Part shown: positions 45,437-54,109 of the stretch, piece after piece
How positions within the stretch are numbered: the first letter of the stretch is position 1
How the letters are laid out: every line of letters starts with the position of its first letter
Assembly: GCF_000504245.1 (NCBI RefSeq)
Contig: NZ_KI632509.1
Location: forward strand, 2,771,751 to 2,835,750
Direction: 5' to 3'
DNA: 64,000 nt
Source: Haloechinothrix halophila YIM 93223
GTDB lineage: Bacteria > Actinomycetota > Actinomycetes > Mycobacteriales > Pseudonocardiaceae
Program-made: the position numbers and the translations under genes
The notes under the pieces: generated by a model
Database searches by the model: none
What the model was told of the DNA's origin: nothing
Seen by the model: only the letters and a program-made list of their open reading frames with translations

Positions 45437-45660
45437 TGAACCGTCCCGGGTTTCATGCACCCTCGGGATTCTGTGAGCCGACCGGTTGGTCGGTCACGTG
45501 TTGGGCATAGTAGCGAGCTTCGGCTTCGGTGGGCGGGACGCGGCCCAGGCGGTGCATAAGGCGCTGCTGGTTGTACCAGGCGACGTAGTCGGCGGTGATG
45601 AGCTCGACGTCGCCGAGGGTGCGTAGCGGGCCGCGGCGGAAGGGTGAGTCGGCGCGGACG
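45437..45660 (-). mobile_element. 3' remnant of an IS3-family element
   Basis: The minus strand encodes the end of an IS3 OrfB (GPLRTLGDVELITADYVAWY, then RLGRVPPTEAEARYYAQHV). Beyond the stop the terminus TGAACCGTCCCGGGTTTCAT at 45437 is a typical IS3-family end. The rest of the element is missing; at about 45660 the sequence switches to a PASTA-domain gene. Confidence 0.75.
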
Positions 45661-46406
45661 CGGCAGCGATCCAGCGTCTTGCTGACGACGGTTACCGGGT
45701 GGTGACGGTCATGCAGCCGGATGAATCCGTTCCTGCCGGCGACGCCATCGGTTCCGATCCCCCTTCGGGATCGGAACTGCGCGATGGGGAATCCGTACAA
45801 CTGTTCATTTCGATGGGGGCATGCGGCGACGAGTGCCCGGTCAAGGTGCCGAATGTCGCGGGAAATACCCAGGCAACGGCCGTCGAGAAACTCGAGCAAG
45901 CCGGGTTTCAGGTGCGAACCAAGGAACGCGAGAGTTTCGTCGAACCTGGCCACGTGATCGGCACAGACCCGAAGAGCGACGACAGACTCAAGAAAGGCGA
46001 AATCGTTAGGCTGTTCATCTCGAATGACCCGATGACACCGCTGATGTATTCCGGCGGAACCTTGGCTGTCCGGCAGACCTGGACCGTTGACCTTGACGAA
46101 GGTGTCGAAGGCGGCCTCGGCACGGACTTCTGGTTCCAAGTCGACATCACGAAAGCGCGATACATCGCGCCGTTCTACGACGACGACACGACGCTGACCG
46201 CATTAGGAGTTGTGGAACCCACCTATCAGGCGTGCGCCGACGCGAAACTCACCAGCGATCCCATCGATATCGCGGATCTCCAGTCCGGTTCCGTGGTCTG
46301 CATCCGTACCGACGAGGACAGGCTCTCCGTGGTCACCATCGACGTGCCGCCAGGCCCGAGCCCCGGCACAATGGAGATCAGCTTCTCGACGTTCGAACAA
46401 GACTAG
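45661..46406 (+). pseudogene. PASTA-domain protein, 5' truncated
   Basis: The frame is open from the IS3 junction (QRLADDGYRVVTVMQPDESV). It contains one partial and one complete PASTA repeat (VKVPNVAGNTQATAVEKLEQ, then VIGTDPKSDDRLKKGEIVRL). A ~100-residue C-terminal domain follows, including WFQVDITKARYIAPFYDDDT. An in-frame ATG at 45699 exists, but homology starts before it, so the N-terminus with any signal or membrane anchor was lost. PASTA domains bind peptidoglycan or beta-lactams. Confidence 0.7.
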
Positions 46407-46529
46407 GTGACAAGAGAATCATGGGGTGCTGCGGCTGCCATCGCCTGAGCTCCGAAGACGCGGCCCAACACCACGGAAAAACATGCGGCCAGGATGCTCA
46501 ACGTGAATGTAGGGACCACGGAGACCCAC

Positions 46530-46709
46530 AGTTCACGCCCGATACGCGGACTCGTCGAGGCCTATCCCGAGCAGGTCGTCGGACGCGAACAGCAACGCGG
46601 TTCCTACTTCCAGACCTGGCCGGCCAGCCTGTTCGAGGAGCTCGGCTTCCAGCAGGACAGGAAGATCGCGAAATGGCGATGGGTCATGCGCCTGCGCGTC
46701 GAGCCCTGA
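46530..46709 (+). pseudogene. C-terminal remnant of a GNAT acetyltransferase
   Basis: The plus strand encodes GLVEAYPEQVVGREQQRGSY then FQTWPASLFEELGFQQDRKI, the typical last strands of actinobacterial GNAT enzymes. The acetyl-CoA-binding core is absent, so only the 3' end survives. Confidence 0.5.
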
Positions 46710-46755
46710 TGGGTCCTCATCCATGCGCAGCGACGCTCTGCCGTCGACTGGTCCT

Positions 46756-46992
46756 TCAAGGTCGCGTGTGGCGGCGGCGTGACGGGTGTCGGTTGCGGGC
46801 ACCGTGATCGGGAGGCACGTCGATCCCGTGCCGGATGCTGGAGAACGCGTCGATTCCCCAGGCGAGCTGACGGGCGCCGCGCCACAGGGTGCGGAGCAGG
46901 CGCCGGATGGGCTGCTGAGCACGAACGTCGTGCGAAGGCGACGTGTCGTTGTTCTTCAGGATCTGTTCTGCGATGAAGTCGTCGAAGTGCAT
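46756..46992 (-). CDS. Small hypothetical protein
   Basis: This 78-residue frame from ATG 46992 (MHFDDFIAEQILKNNDTSPS) is Arg-rich toward its end. It is divergent from the GlxA-type regulator across a 73 bp gap that carries repeated TGGCAA motifs, which supports it being a real target gene. No domain is recognised. Codon use is less convincing in the second half. Confidence 0.35.
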   Translation of the reverse strand: MHFDDFIAEQILKNNDTSPSHDVRAQQPIRRLLRTLWRGARQLAWGIDAFSSIRHGIDVPPDHGARNRHPSRRRHTRP

Positions 46993-47001
46993 AGCTCAAG
47001 A

Positions 47002-47064
47002 GTGGCAAGCGACGCCGTCCCTCGGAAGTGGCAAGATTGACGTAAACTGATAGGATTTTGCCAC
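47002..47064. promoter_or_regulatory. Candidate GlxA/AraC operators and leaderless promoter
   Basis: GTGGCAAG occurs at 47002-47009 and 47028-47035, and the inverted copy TTGCCAC at 47058-47064, immediately before ATG 47066. A TAGGAT hexamer at 47051 could be a -10 for a leaderless transcript. Autoregulation by the downstream regulator would fit. Confidence 0.45.
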
Positions 47065-47065
47065 C

Positions 47066-48040
47066 ATGGTGAGACCGCGACCGACGATCACGATCCCGCT
47101 CATCGACGGCATGACCTTGTTCGAGATCGGCATGCCGCTGGAGGCACTGGGCTACGACTGGGGCCCCGACCACGGCCCGCTCTACGACGTGACGCTGTGC
47201 GGCGACCTGCGCGGCGTTCGCACCCACACCGGCGCCCGGCTGGCCCCGGAGCGGCCGCTGAGTGCCGTGGCCGAGGGCGACACGGTGCTCGTGCCAGCAG
47301 TGCCACCGGGACGGTCGGTCGGCTCCCGGCTGGTCCGCGAGCTGCGGCGCGCCGCCGAGCGGGGCGCCCGCATGGTGGCGCTGTGCACCGGCACGTTCGC
47401 GCTCGCCGAGGCCGGCCTGCTCGACGGCCGTCGGGTCACCACCCACTGGCGGCACGCCGCACTGCTGCAGCGGATGTACCCCAACGTCGAGCTCGATTCA
47501 CGCGCCATCTACGTCGAGGACAACGGCATCTTCACCAGTGCTGGCTCGGCGGCAGGTCTCGACCTCTGCCTGCATCTGATCCGGCGTGACCACGGGGAGC
47601 GCGCCGCGAACAACACGGCCCGCTACCTCGTCATCGATGCCCACCGTGACGGTGATCAGGCGCAGTACGTACACGCCGAGCCGCTGGAGGATCGCGCCGC
47701 CTGGTTGGACAACCTCCGCGTCTGGCTACGCGAGAACCTCCGCCGACCGCTGACGCTCACCGAACTGGGACGAGCGGCGAACCTCTCGCCCCGCACCCTC
47801 GCCCGACGGTTCGAGCAAGACGTCGGCACCACGCCCATGCGCTGGGTCGCCACGGAACGGATCGCGGCGGCCAAGGAACTGCTCGAGACCACCGACCTCA
47901 CGGTGGACCGGATCTCGTCCGAGGTCGGCTACGGGTCGCCGGTGACATTCCGAACCGCCTTCACCCAGGAGGTCGGCATCTCACCGAAGCGCTACCGCAC
48001 GCGGTTCGCCGCGTGGCTTGACACCGCCGCCCCGGCATAA
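47066..48040 (+). CDS. GlxA-family (DJ-1/PfpI + AraC) transcriptional regulator
   Basis: This 324-residue protein has an N-terminal DJ-1/PfpI-like domain with the nucleophile-elbow region ARMVALCTGTFALAEAGLLD near residue 108 and THWRHAALLQ. The C-terminal AraC helix-turn-helix pair begins near residue 225 (LTELGRAANLSPRTLARRFE, then ISSEVGYGSPVTFRTAFTQE). GlxA-type regulators commonly control small-molecule catabolism or transport. The likely target is the divergent small gene and itself. Confidence 0.9.
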   Translation: MVRPRPTITIPLIDGMTLFEIGMPLEALGYDWGPDHGPLYDVTLCGDLRGVRTHTGARLAPERPLSAVAEGDTVLVPAVPPGRSVGSRLVRELRRAAERGARMVALCTGTFALAEAGLLDGRRVTTHWRHAALLQRMYPNVELDSRAIYVEDNGIFTSAGSAAGLDLCLHLIRRDHGERAANNTARYLVIDAHRDGDQAQYVHAEPLEDRAAWLDNLRVWLRENLRRPLTLTELGRAANLSPRTLARRFEQDVGTTPMRWVATERIAAAKELLETTDLTVDRISSEVGYGSPVTFRTAFTQEVGISPKRYRTRFAAWLDTAAPA

Positions 48041-48150
48041 CCCGCGCAGCAGCAACGTACTTACCTGATTGTGAGAACCACGGAGCTTTCGCTCAGCCCA
48101 TTCAGAGAAGATCGATGGGGTAGGTCGCGCGATGGGCGGCATGAGCGGGT

Positions 48151-48725
48151 TCAGGCGCGCTGACGTTGGGCCCGTTGCCGCCTGCCATTGTCGTCCCACT
48201 CACACGCATCGAGCAGGTGCGGTTTGGCGATGCCGGTCAGCGCGTTGGCGTCGGCATTCCCCGTCCAGCCATCTCCACTTGCCCACTGCGGATAGTCGGA
48301 CACGACGCGCAACCAGCGCCACGCCTCTGCCCCCGATACCCGCGCGCCGATGCTGCGCAACCGCCACCCGAACACGGGGTCGCCATCCACAGTCACATCG
48401 AAGTGACGTGCGGCCGTTGCGAGGTTGGCTCGCATCCACTCGGCGAACCTCTCGTCCGAGACTTCCATCTCCAGCACGGGCATGTCGTCGATCTCATAGA
48501 TCGTGGCGCCAGGCAACGCGAGCAGGATCGGTGAATGCGTGGCCGCGACGACCTGACAGCAGTGGGCCCGCGACCGCGTCGTCGTCCAAACGCTCGATCT
48601 CGGTGGCCACATTGTAGAAGGACTCCGCGCGCAAAAAGACCCCCGAACGCGGTTTGCGACCCTCCCAGCTCAGCACAAGTTGATCGGCCAGCGACGACTC
48701 CGAGGCCCGCGTCACGAACCGAAAA
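48151..48725 (-). pseudogene. Decayed, internally deleted copy of the ATPase/APH pair
   Basis: From 48725 leftward the minus strand keeps ATPase pieces (SWEGRKPRSGVFLRAESFYN, and VVAATHSPILLALPGATIYE in another frame). These join directly to the start of the APH gene (MPVLEMEVSDERFAEWMRAN), which itself ends at about the WDDNGRRQR position. Compared with 38600-40268, both Walker motifs, the end of the ATPase and the kinase active site are deleted. The copy is dead but proves the pair was once duplicated. Confidence 0.9.
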
Positions 48726-48887
48726 TTCTGGCTGCCGCCCTCCGGCGAGTGCGGACACGGGCAGGCAAGTCGCTCTCGGCTGAGTTCACGCTCACCGTAG
48801 CCGAGGATAGCCCCTCAGTCGTGTTTCCTAAGCCCGTTCGCCGTGCAGGATCTCGGTATCTCCATCCTGCGTAGCTACGTAAACGCG

Positions 48888-48900
48888 ACTATCAAATAGT
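48888..48900. promoter_or_regulatory. Candidate ArsR operator
   Basis: The palindrome ACTAT-CAA-ATAGT lies 20 bp upstream of the ArsR-type gene start. AT-rich 5-3-5 palindromes of this kind are usual ArsR-family binding sites. No Shine-Dalgarno is seen before the ATG. Confidence 0.45.
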
Positions 48901-48919
48901 TCTTTGGTAGTTTACGGCT

Positions 48920-49432
48920 ATGCCGCAGAACCTCGACGAGCTCCGTGCGCTCGCCCATCCATTGCGGCTGCGCATTCTTTCGTTGCTGACGGGCACCGCG
49001 ATGAGCGCCGCCGAGGTAGCGCGGGAACTAGGTGGCACGCAGGCGAACGCCAGCTACCATCTGCGCCGACTACACGATGTGGGACTGCTCGACATGCTCG
49101 ACGAGGTCCAGGTTCGCGGCGGCTGGGCCAAGCGCTACCGACACAACCCCGAAAGCGGCGAGCGATTCGCCGAGCGGAACGCAGAGCAAGAACGCCTGCT
49201 TACGACCGCGCTGACCGATGAACTCCGCCGAAGGAGCGAGTATCGGGCCAGTGGGCGACCGAGCACGACGACCGACGCGGAACTATGGCTAGACCCACAG
49301 AGTTGGTCCGAGATCGTCACCAAGGCAATGGAACTGAGCAGGGACTTGCACGCCGCAGCCTTGCCACCAAGGACGCCCGATGCGATCAAGGTAAGCGTGA
49401 CGATCTCGATGTTTTCCATGATCGCTGACTGA
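48920..49432 (+). CDS. ArsR-family winged-helix regulator
   Basis: This 170-residue protein has an N-terminal winged helix (LRALAHPLRLRILSLLTGTA, then NASYHLRRLHDVGLLDMLDE) and an acidic helical C-terminus. It lacks the metal-binding ELCVCDL motif of arsenic sensors, so it probably senses something else. The MFS transporter gene overlaps its stop (TGATG), so it most likely regulates that exporter. Confidence 0.88.
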   Translation: MPQNLDELRALAHPLRLRILSLLTGTAMSAAEVARELGGTQANASYHLRRLHDVGLLDMLDEVQVRGGWAKRYRHNPESGERFAERNAEQERLLTTALTDELRRRSEYRASGRPSTTTDAELWLDPQSWSEIVTKAMELSRDLHAAALPPRTPDAIKVSVTISMFSMIAD

Positions 49433-50660
49433 TGACCACCGAGATCCTCACCCCACTGAGGTTCGACAAGTTCCGATGGCTGGCCGCCGGACGCACGGGC
49501 ACTGAGCTGGCCAACGCCATCGCCCCGGTAGCGCTGTCGTTTGCGGTACTCGATCTGACCGGAAGCCTGATCGATCTGGGGATCGTGGTGGGTGCCCGCT
49601 CACTGGCGCTGGTCGTACTGGCGGTCTTTGGCGGGATGCTCGCCGACCGGTTGCCGCGGTCGGTCATCTTGCAAGGCACGACGTTCACCGCCGCAGTAAC
49701 CCAGTTATTCATCGCCGTGGCTGTCCTCGCGGATGTCGGATCGGTGCCATTGCTGGTCGCACTAAGCGTGAGCAACGGTGCGGTGGCGGCGATATCGCTA
49801 CCCGCTACGTCCGCCCTGACACCGCAGACGGTTTCGGAAGAACTGCTCGCACAAGCGAACGCATTGGCCAGGATAGGCGCGAATACTGGACGGTTCACCG
49901 GAGCCGCGGTAGCCGGCCTGCTCGCCGGTACCGTAGGACCGGGCTGGGCGCTGGCGGGCAACGCCGTAGTTTTCATGCTGGCCGGGTTGGCCTATCGCGC
50001 GGTTCGTTCAGTTCGTGTACCGAGGTCGGAAGCAGCTAGCTTCCTCGGCGATTTGCGCGACGGATGGCGGGCGTTTACCGAGCACAACTGGGTGTGGGTA
50101 GTGGTACTCCAGTTCATGGTGGTCAACGCCGTGGTAGCGGGGGCCTGTTCGTGCTCGGACCAGCTGTCGCCGATGACACCATTGGACGAACGGCGTGGGG
50201 TTTCGTGCTTGCCGCGCAGACCGTCGGATCATTGGTCGGCGGTGTCGTCATCGCGAAATGGCAGCCACGCCGAGCACTGCTCGTGGGCGTGCTATCGGTG
50301 TTGATTGATGTGGTGCCGCTGACCGTCCTAGCTGAAGCACCGCACGTTGTTCCGTTGGTAGCGGCAATGTTCTTCGTAGGAATGTCGAACGAAGTATTCG
50401 TAGTGGCCTGGGATGTGTCCCTGCAGGAGAACATTGCGCAGGACAAACTTGCCAGAGTCTACTCGTACGACATGCTCGGCTCGTTCATCGCGTTACCGAC
50501 AGGAGAAGTCGCCGCAGGTCCACTAGGCGCAGGTTTCGGTAGAGAGCCCACTCTCATCGGGATGGCCATCCTGGTCGCCGTCACTACTTGTTTCGCCCTG
50601 TCCAGCAAACAAGTGCGCCAACTGACCCGCAAGCAGCCGACGGACGCCGCCACCAGCTAG
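49432..50660 (+). pseudogene. MFS transporter with a single frameshift
   Basis: The first part from ATG 49432 (about 237 residues, with LADRLPRSVILQG near residue 68) has six or seven membrane helices. At about 50142 the frame changes. The continuation (GLFVLGPAVADDTIGRTAWG to the stop at 50660) supplies the remaining helices. The site is a run of five G where six would restore the frame (VVAG-GLFVLG), so this is one missing base. It is either a real inactivating mutation or a homopolymer sequencing error. The enzyme type is a ~410-residue drug/metabolite exporter. Confidence 0.85.
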
Positions 50661-51013
50661 CCACGCCGAGGCGGTGCATGATCCGCTCGGTGTTGTATTA
50701 GGACACTGGGCTGTGTCAAAGGATTTTAGACAAAGCCCAACGTCGACAGCATCACTTCCCTGTCATTGCCCTGGGAATTCATCTCGGCAAGCTGCCCCGG
50801 GTGCGCCCATTGCTCGGGACATCAACGCCGGGCCATCTACATGACCACAGAAAGCTGGCGGCGTGTGGTTAGTGTGCAACTCCCCCCTCGGACACCGGCG
50901 GGTGGGATCCCTCCCACACAAATGCCAGCGATTTTCCGGTCGACACGGCGGCGTGGCGCACAGCGCCTGTCGTCGTGTTCTGCTCTGCGGCCAGCTCCGC
51001 CCGAGCGGATGTG
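50661..51013. other. Intergenic stretch, no gene seen
   Basis: About 350 bp between the MFS gene and the AbrB-like gene. I see no supported frame, only a possible short IS3-like trace near 50670 (GGTGCATGATCCGCTCGGTG) that is too short to call. Confidence 0.35.
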
Positions 51014-51832
51014 ATGGCCGTGGTTGAGACGTTCGTGCCGACTGTGGTTCCCCGGTCCATCTCTCGAGCCGAGCGGTCGCCGAGCGGCCCGGCATCGCGG
51101 GGGATGTCGCTTTCCCGTTTGGCGGCATTACCCGACGAGACCGCGATGCTGTACCGCATCGCTGCGCTGGGCGAGCGCGGCCGGGTCGCGGAACAGGCGG
51201 TCGTGCGTGCCCTCGGCTGGGAGCCAGGCCAGCGGCTGCAGTTCAGTTTGGTGTCCAACACTGCGGTGGCGGTGCACCCGGACGCCGCCGGGATGTTCAC
51301 CCTGGCTCGGCGAGGCCACATTCCCCTACCGGTGGCCGCGCGGCGGTGGTGCCACCTTCAGGCAGGTGACCGGGTGCTCCTGGCCGCCGCCGCGGATCGT
51401 GGCGTGCTGATCGTGTACACAGCGCGCGCTCTCGACGACCTGCTCATGGGGCCAGGCTGGGCACTGAACAGCTGGCTCGACGACAACCGCGAGCTCATCG
51501 ACGACCACCTCGAATATTCGATGAGCTGGAGTGATCAGGGCATCGACACCGACGTCCGCCTGGCTGCGCCGGACGTGGCTCTGACCTATCCCGGCCGGCC
51601 GAACCAACCGAACCGGCACCCCGCGCGGACGTTGCCCTGTACTTCGTCGGCCCCGACCGGGACACAGCCGTCACCAAGTCGCCGTTCCTCGACCGCGCCG
51701 AGGCCACCACGGTCGCCGACGCGCTCGGCCACCAGGTGTTCAGCACCGCGGCCGACATCTTCGCCGCCTACCTGCGCGACGCCTGATCCACCCCGCGGCG
51801 GCCGCGCGTCCCTCACCACCCGCGAGGACTGA
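51014..51832 (+). CDS. AbrB/MazE-like DNA-binding protein, possibly broken in its 3' part
   Basis: From ATG 51014 (MAVVETFVPTVVPRS) the frame encodes a swapped-hairpin-type protein with RVAEQAVVRALGWEPGQRLQ and RRGHIPLPVAARRWCHLQAG, as in AbrB-like proteins of actinobacterial plasmids and integrative elements. From about 51610 coding character moves to another frame (PRADVALYFVGPDRDTAVTK, ending IFAAYLRDA and a stop near 51786). The annotated tail to 51832 is therefore probably not native. Either a frameshift or two fused fragments explains this. Confidence 0.6.
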   Translation: MAVVETFVPTVVPRSISRAERSPSGPASRGMSLSRLAALPDETAMLYRIAALGERGRVAEQAVVRALGWEPGQRLQFSLVSNTAVAVHPDAAGMFTLARRGHIPLPVAARRWCHLQAGDRVLLAAAADRGVLIVYTARALDDLLMGPGWALNSWLDDNRELIDDHLEYSMSWSDQGIDTDVRLAAPDVALTYPGRPNQPNRHPARTLPCTSSAPTGTQPSPSRRSSTAPRPPRSPTRSATRCSAPRPTSSPPTCATPDPPRGGRASLTTRED

Positions 51833-51850
51833 ACAACAACCGCGCGGCAC

Positions 51851-51870
51851 CGCCCCACCTCGGTGGGGCG
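51851..51870. terminator. Perfect hairpin after the AbrB-like gene
   Basis: CGCCCCACC-TC-GGTGGGGCG forms a 9 bp perfect stem just downstream of the AbrB-like region. There is no T-run, as is common for actinobacterial terminators. Confidence 0.4.
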
Positions 51871-51885
51871 GAACCACCCGACGAA

Positions 51886-51921
51886 CACGGGCACGGGCAC
51901 GGGCACGGGCACGGGCACGGG
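51886..51921. repeat. Six tandem copies of CACGGG
   Basis: A perfect hexanucleotide array, (CACGGG)x6, lies in the leader of the DUF932-like gene, about 55 bp before its start. It is likely to vary in copy number by slippage. Confidence 0.9.
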
Positions 51922-51977
51922 GACCGACCAAACCCCTTGCCCGCCAAGGAAACCGAGTGAATTGGAGAAGTACAGAC

Positions 51978-52916
51978 ATGTCCGTCATCACTACCGCCCG
52001 CAACGCTGGCCTTCAGGACATGGTGACCATGCTGCGCGATCAGCAAGCCGCCAAGCTCGACGTCGTTCTGCCGGCCACCGCGTTGCGCTCCCGCAACGGC
52101 GCGATCGAGCTCTCCGATGTAGAGCCCGTGGTCGACGAACACGGCGTCACCGTCGTCAACGGCCTGTACACGCCCACCAAGGACGCCGACGCCACGATCG
52201 CCGCCAAGCTCGGCATCGGGCTGAAGTACCTGCGCAAGCTGCGCGCCGAGCGCCCCGACCTCTATGACGCCAACGTCAACGGCCTGCTCCACGGCAAGTC
52301 CAAGCGGACGGCCACCGGCGAGACCACCGTGATCCACCCGGCAGACGATCGCTCGTTCCTGCTGCGCCTATTCCGCGGCCAGGAGGGCGACCAGGGCGTG
52401 ATGCGTGCCCTGTTGTCCGACAGCTACGGCATCATCGACAACCTCGACGTCCTCACCGCGGTCCTCGACGGCATCCGCCAGGCCGACGCCGAGGTGGAGA
52501 TCCGTTCCTGCGACCTGACCGAATCGTCGATGCACTGCAAGGTGTACTCGCCCGGCGTCGCTGCGCTCGCGCCGCACTTCCTCGGCGGCTACCGCAACCC
52601 GTTCGCCAACCCCGACCTGGAGGCCCAGCGCCGCGAGGTCGCCGCCGAGATCGACGGGGTGCGCCGCCTCGCCGCGGCCGAAGGCCAGGGCTACGAGACC
52701 GGTGACGAGCCGGTCGTGTTCGCCGGTTTCCGCTTCTCCAACTCCGAGATCGGCGACGGCGCGGGAGACGGAGTTTCGCCATACCCGCATCCCGCAGTGG
52801 CAGCAATAGGCCCGCCGCCTACGGCCCCACCGACGACGTCAACCCCAACCGGCTCGTTCCCGGTGTCCAGGTCCGCCGCTACACCGAGGACGCTCCCGAC
52901 GGTCGGCTCGACGTGA
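51978..52916 (+). CDS. DUF932-like plasmid/phage protein, C-terminally truncated
   Basis: Start is ATG 51978 behind GGAGA (MSVITTARNAGLQDMVTMLR). The first ~260 residues look like DUF932 proteins of plasmids and phages, with FLLRLFRGQEGDQGVMRALL, SDSYGIIDNLDVLTAVLDGI and VFAGFRFSNSEIGDGA. After NSEIGDGA (about 52760) the expected continuation is lost and the frame runs into Pro/Thr-rich sequence to 52916. The gene is therefore truncated by fusion to other DNA. Confidence 0.65.
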   Translation: MSVITTARNAGLQDMVTMLRDQQAAKLDVVLPATALRSRNGAIELSDVEPVVDEHGVTVVNGLYTPTKDADATIAAKLGIGLKYLRKLRAERPDLYDANVNGLLHGKSKRTATGETTVIHPADDRSFLLRLFRGQEGDQGVMRALLSDSYGIIDNLDVLTAVLDGIRQADAEVEIRSCDLTESSMHCKVYSPGVAALAPHFLGGYRNPFANPDLEAQRREVAAEIDGVRRLAAAEGQGYETGDEPVVFAGFRFSNSEIGDGAGDGVSPYPHPAVAAIGPPPTAPPTTSTPTGSFPVSRSAATPRTLPTVGST

Positions 52917-53044
52917 TCGCACCCTGCTGCGGCCGGATCGCCCCCCAACACCCCGGTGACCTGCAACCGCCGACACCCGAGAACCAGCCAGCGTGTTTTC
53001 AGCAGGTTGAGCCGGTCCCATCTGGGGGGTGTCGGACAAGTTGA
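52808..53044 (+). pseudogene. Fragment of a small conserved hypothetical gene
   Basis: In the frame ending at TGA 53042-53044 the plus strand reads AAYGPTDDVNPNRLVPGVQV, then RRYTEDAPDGRLDVIAPCCG. This looks like genuine coding sequence of a small plasmid-type protein. It has no visible start because it joins the truncated DUF932-like gene. Confidence 0.4.
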
Positions 53045-53265
53045 TTTGGGCCCACTTGCGCGGTCGCTCGCTCGGCGAGCAGGTTGTTCTGGCCCCACTG
53101 GACGGGTGAACCGGCTGGCCGTGGGCGCTGCAGAGCGTCGTGGGGCTGGGCAGGGCGGTAGCGTTCGCGGCGCCGGGTGTCCGCGGTGCTTCGCCCCCGA
53201 CAGGCATGAGTTCCGTGGGCAGCCGGCCCTAATCGTTCGGGGCTGGAGGGTGCAGGATCCGGTCG

Positions 53266-53661
53266 TCAGCCGAGGCGGGCGGCCATCCATTGGCTTGCAA
53301 CCTGCAGCCCGCGATCGTGGTCGTCGACCACAAGGACCAGTTGACCAGCATGGTCGCTGTACTGCACGTCGATGTTGACCCCCTGGTCGGCCATCGCCCG
53401 ACAGACCTTGCCGAGTTGACCCGGCTCGTCTTGGTTCAAGCGCAGCATGACGACCGGACGGCAGTCACGGACCGTGATCCCGTCCGTGACTAACGCTTGC
53501 CCGGCGGCGTCGCCGTTCTCGACGAGGAAATGCGCAACGCCCCTCCGTGCGGCAACGAACATCCCGCCGCCTTCAATGCTGACGCCGGCCTGCTCCAAGG
53601 CCTCACCGACTGCCGCAAGCGAGCCCGGATCATCCGTCAAATCCAGCTCGATGTCGAACAC
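53266..53661 (-). CDS. Tandem ACT-domain protein
   Basis: This 131-residue protein consists of two ACT-like halves: MFDIELDLTDDPGSLAAVGE near the start and VVMLRLNQDEPGQLGKVCRA near residue 70. ACT domains bind amino acids or other small ligands. It lies 16 bp downstream of the monooxygenase-like gene, so the two form an operon, and may act as its ligand sensor. No enzyme domain is attached. Confidence 0.75.
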   Translation of the reverse strand: MFDIELDLTDDPGSLAAVGEALEQAGVSIEGGGMFVAARRGVAHFLVENGDAAGQALVTDGITVRDCRPVVMLRLNQDEPGQLGKVCRAMADQGVNIDVQYSDHAGQLVLVVDDHDRGLQVASQWMAARLG

Positions 53662-53677
53662 GTCAATCCCCTTCTTG

Positions 53678-54031
53678 CTATCCGTGGACTCGGCGGCTGT
53701 CCATTGGAACCTCCGCCCTGTCGTGCGGGCCGTAGTCGCGGACCAGCTCCGCCATGCGCAGGCGATAGTCGGTGAACAGGCGAGCTCGGCCCAAGCCTTG
53801 TGCGCGTCGATGCTCTGGACGGTTGCGCCAGCGCGTGACGGCCTCCTCGTTATCGAAGAACCCGATCGCTACGAACTTGCCCGGCGTAGCGCAGCTCGAG
53901 AACCGCTCCACGCCGTGACAACCCTCGACTTCGGCCAGGGCCGCGCGAACCCGTTCGGACTCACGCAGGTACTCCTCGTAGATCTCGGGCGCGCTTTGGT
54001 CGAACCAGAACTCGAAGATCATCGCAATCAC
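53678..54031 (-). CDS. ABM-type dimeric alpha/beta-barrel protein
   Basis: About 117 residues; GTG 54031 is preceded by GGAGG at proper spacing, and a GTG at 54040 is too close to that site. The sequence IFEFWFDQSAPEIYEEYLRE, then KFVAIGFFDNEEAVTRWRNR and HRRAQGLGRARLFTDYRLRM, is typical of antibiotic biosynthesis monooxygenase (ABM) domains, small enzymes acting without cofactors. It is divergent from an ArsR-type regulator that probably controls it. Confidence 0.8.
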   Translation of the reverse strand: MIAMIFEFWFDQSAPEIYEEYLRESERVRAALAEVEGCHGVERFSSCATPGKFVAIGFFDNEEAVTRWRNRPEHRRAQGLGRARLFTDYRLRMAELVRDYGPHDRAEVPMDSRRVHG

Positions 54032-54060
54032 TCTTGGCACCTCCTGCAGCCAACGCTAAC

Positions 54061-54076
54061 CACCGACGTTTCGGTG
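54061..54076. promoter_or_regulatory. Candidate operator between ABM gene and ArsR gene
   Basis: The inverted repeat CACCGA-CGTT-TCGGTG lies in the 78 bp divergent spacer, suited to binding by the adjacent ArsR-family regulator. Confidence 0.4.
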
Positions 54077-54109
54077 CGGGCCGAACTATCGAGCGGATAC
54101 GTTGTTCTC

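Noticed and set aside
51886-51921. CACGGG array as a CRISPR or protein repeat
   Set aside because: Perfect hexamers without spacers, located in a leader region; a simple sequence repeat.
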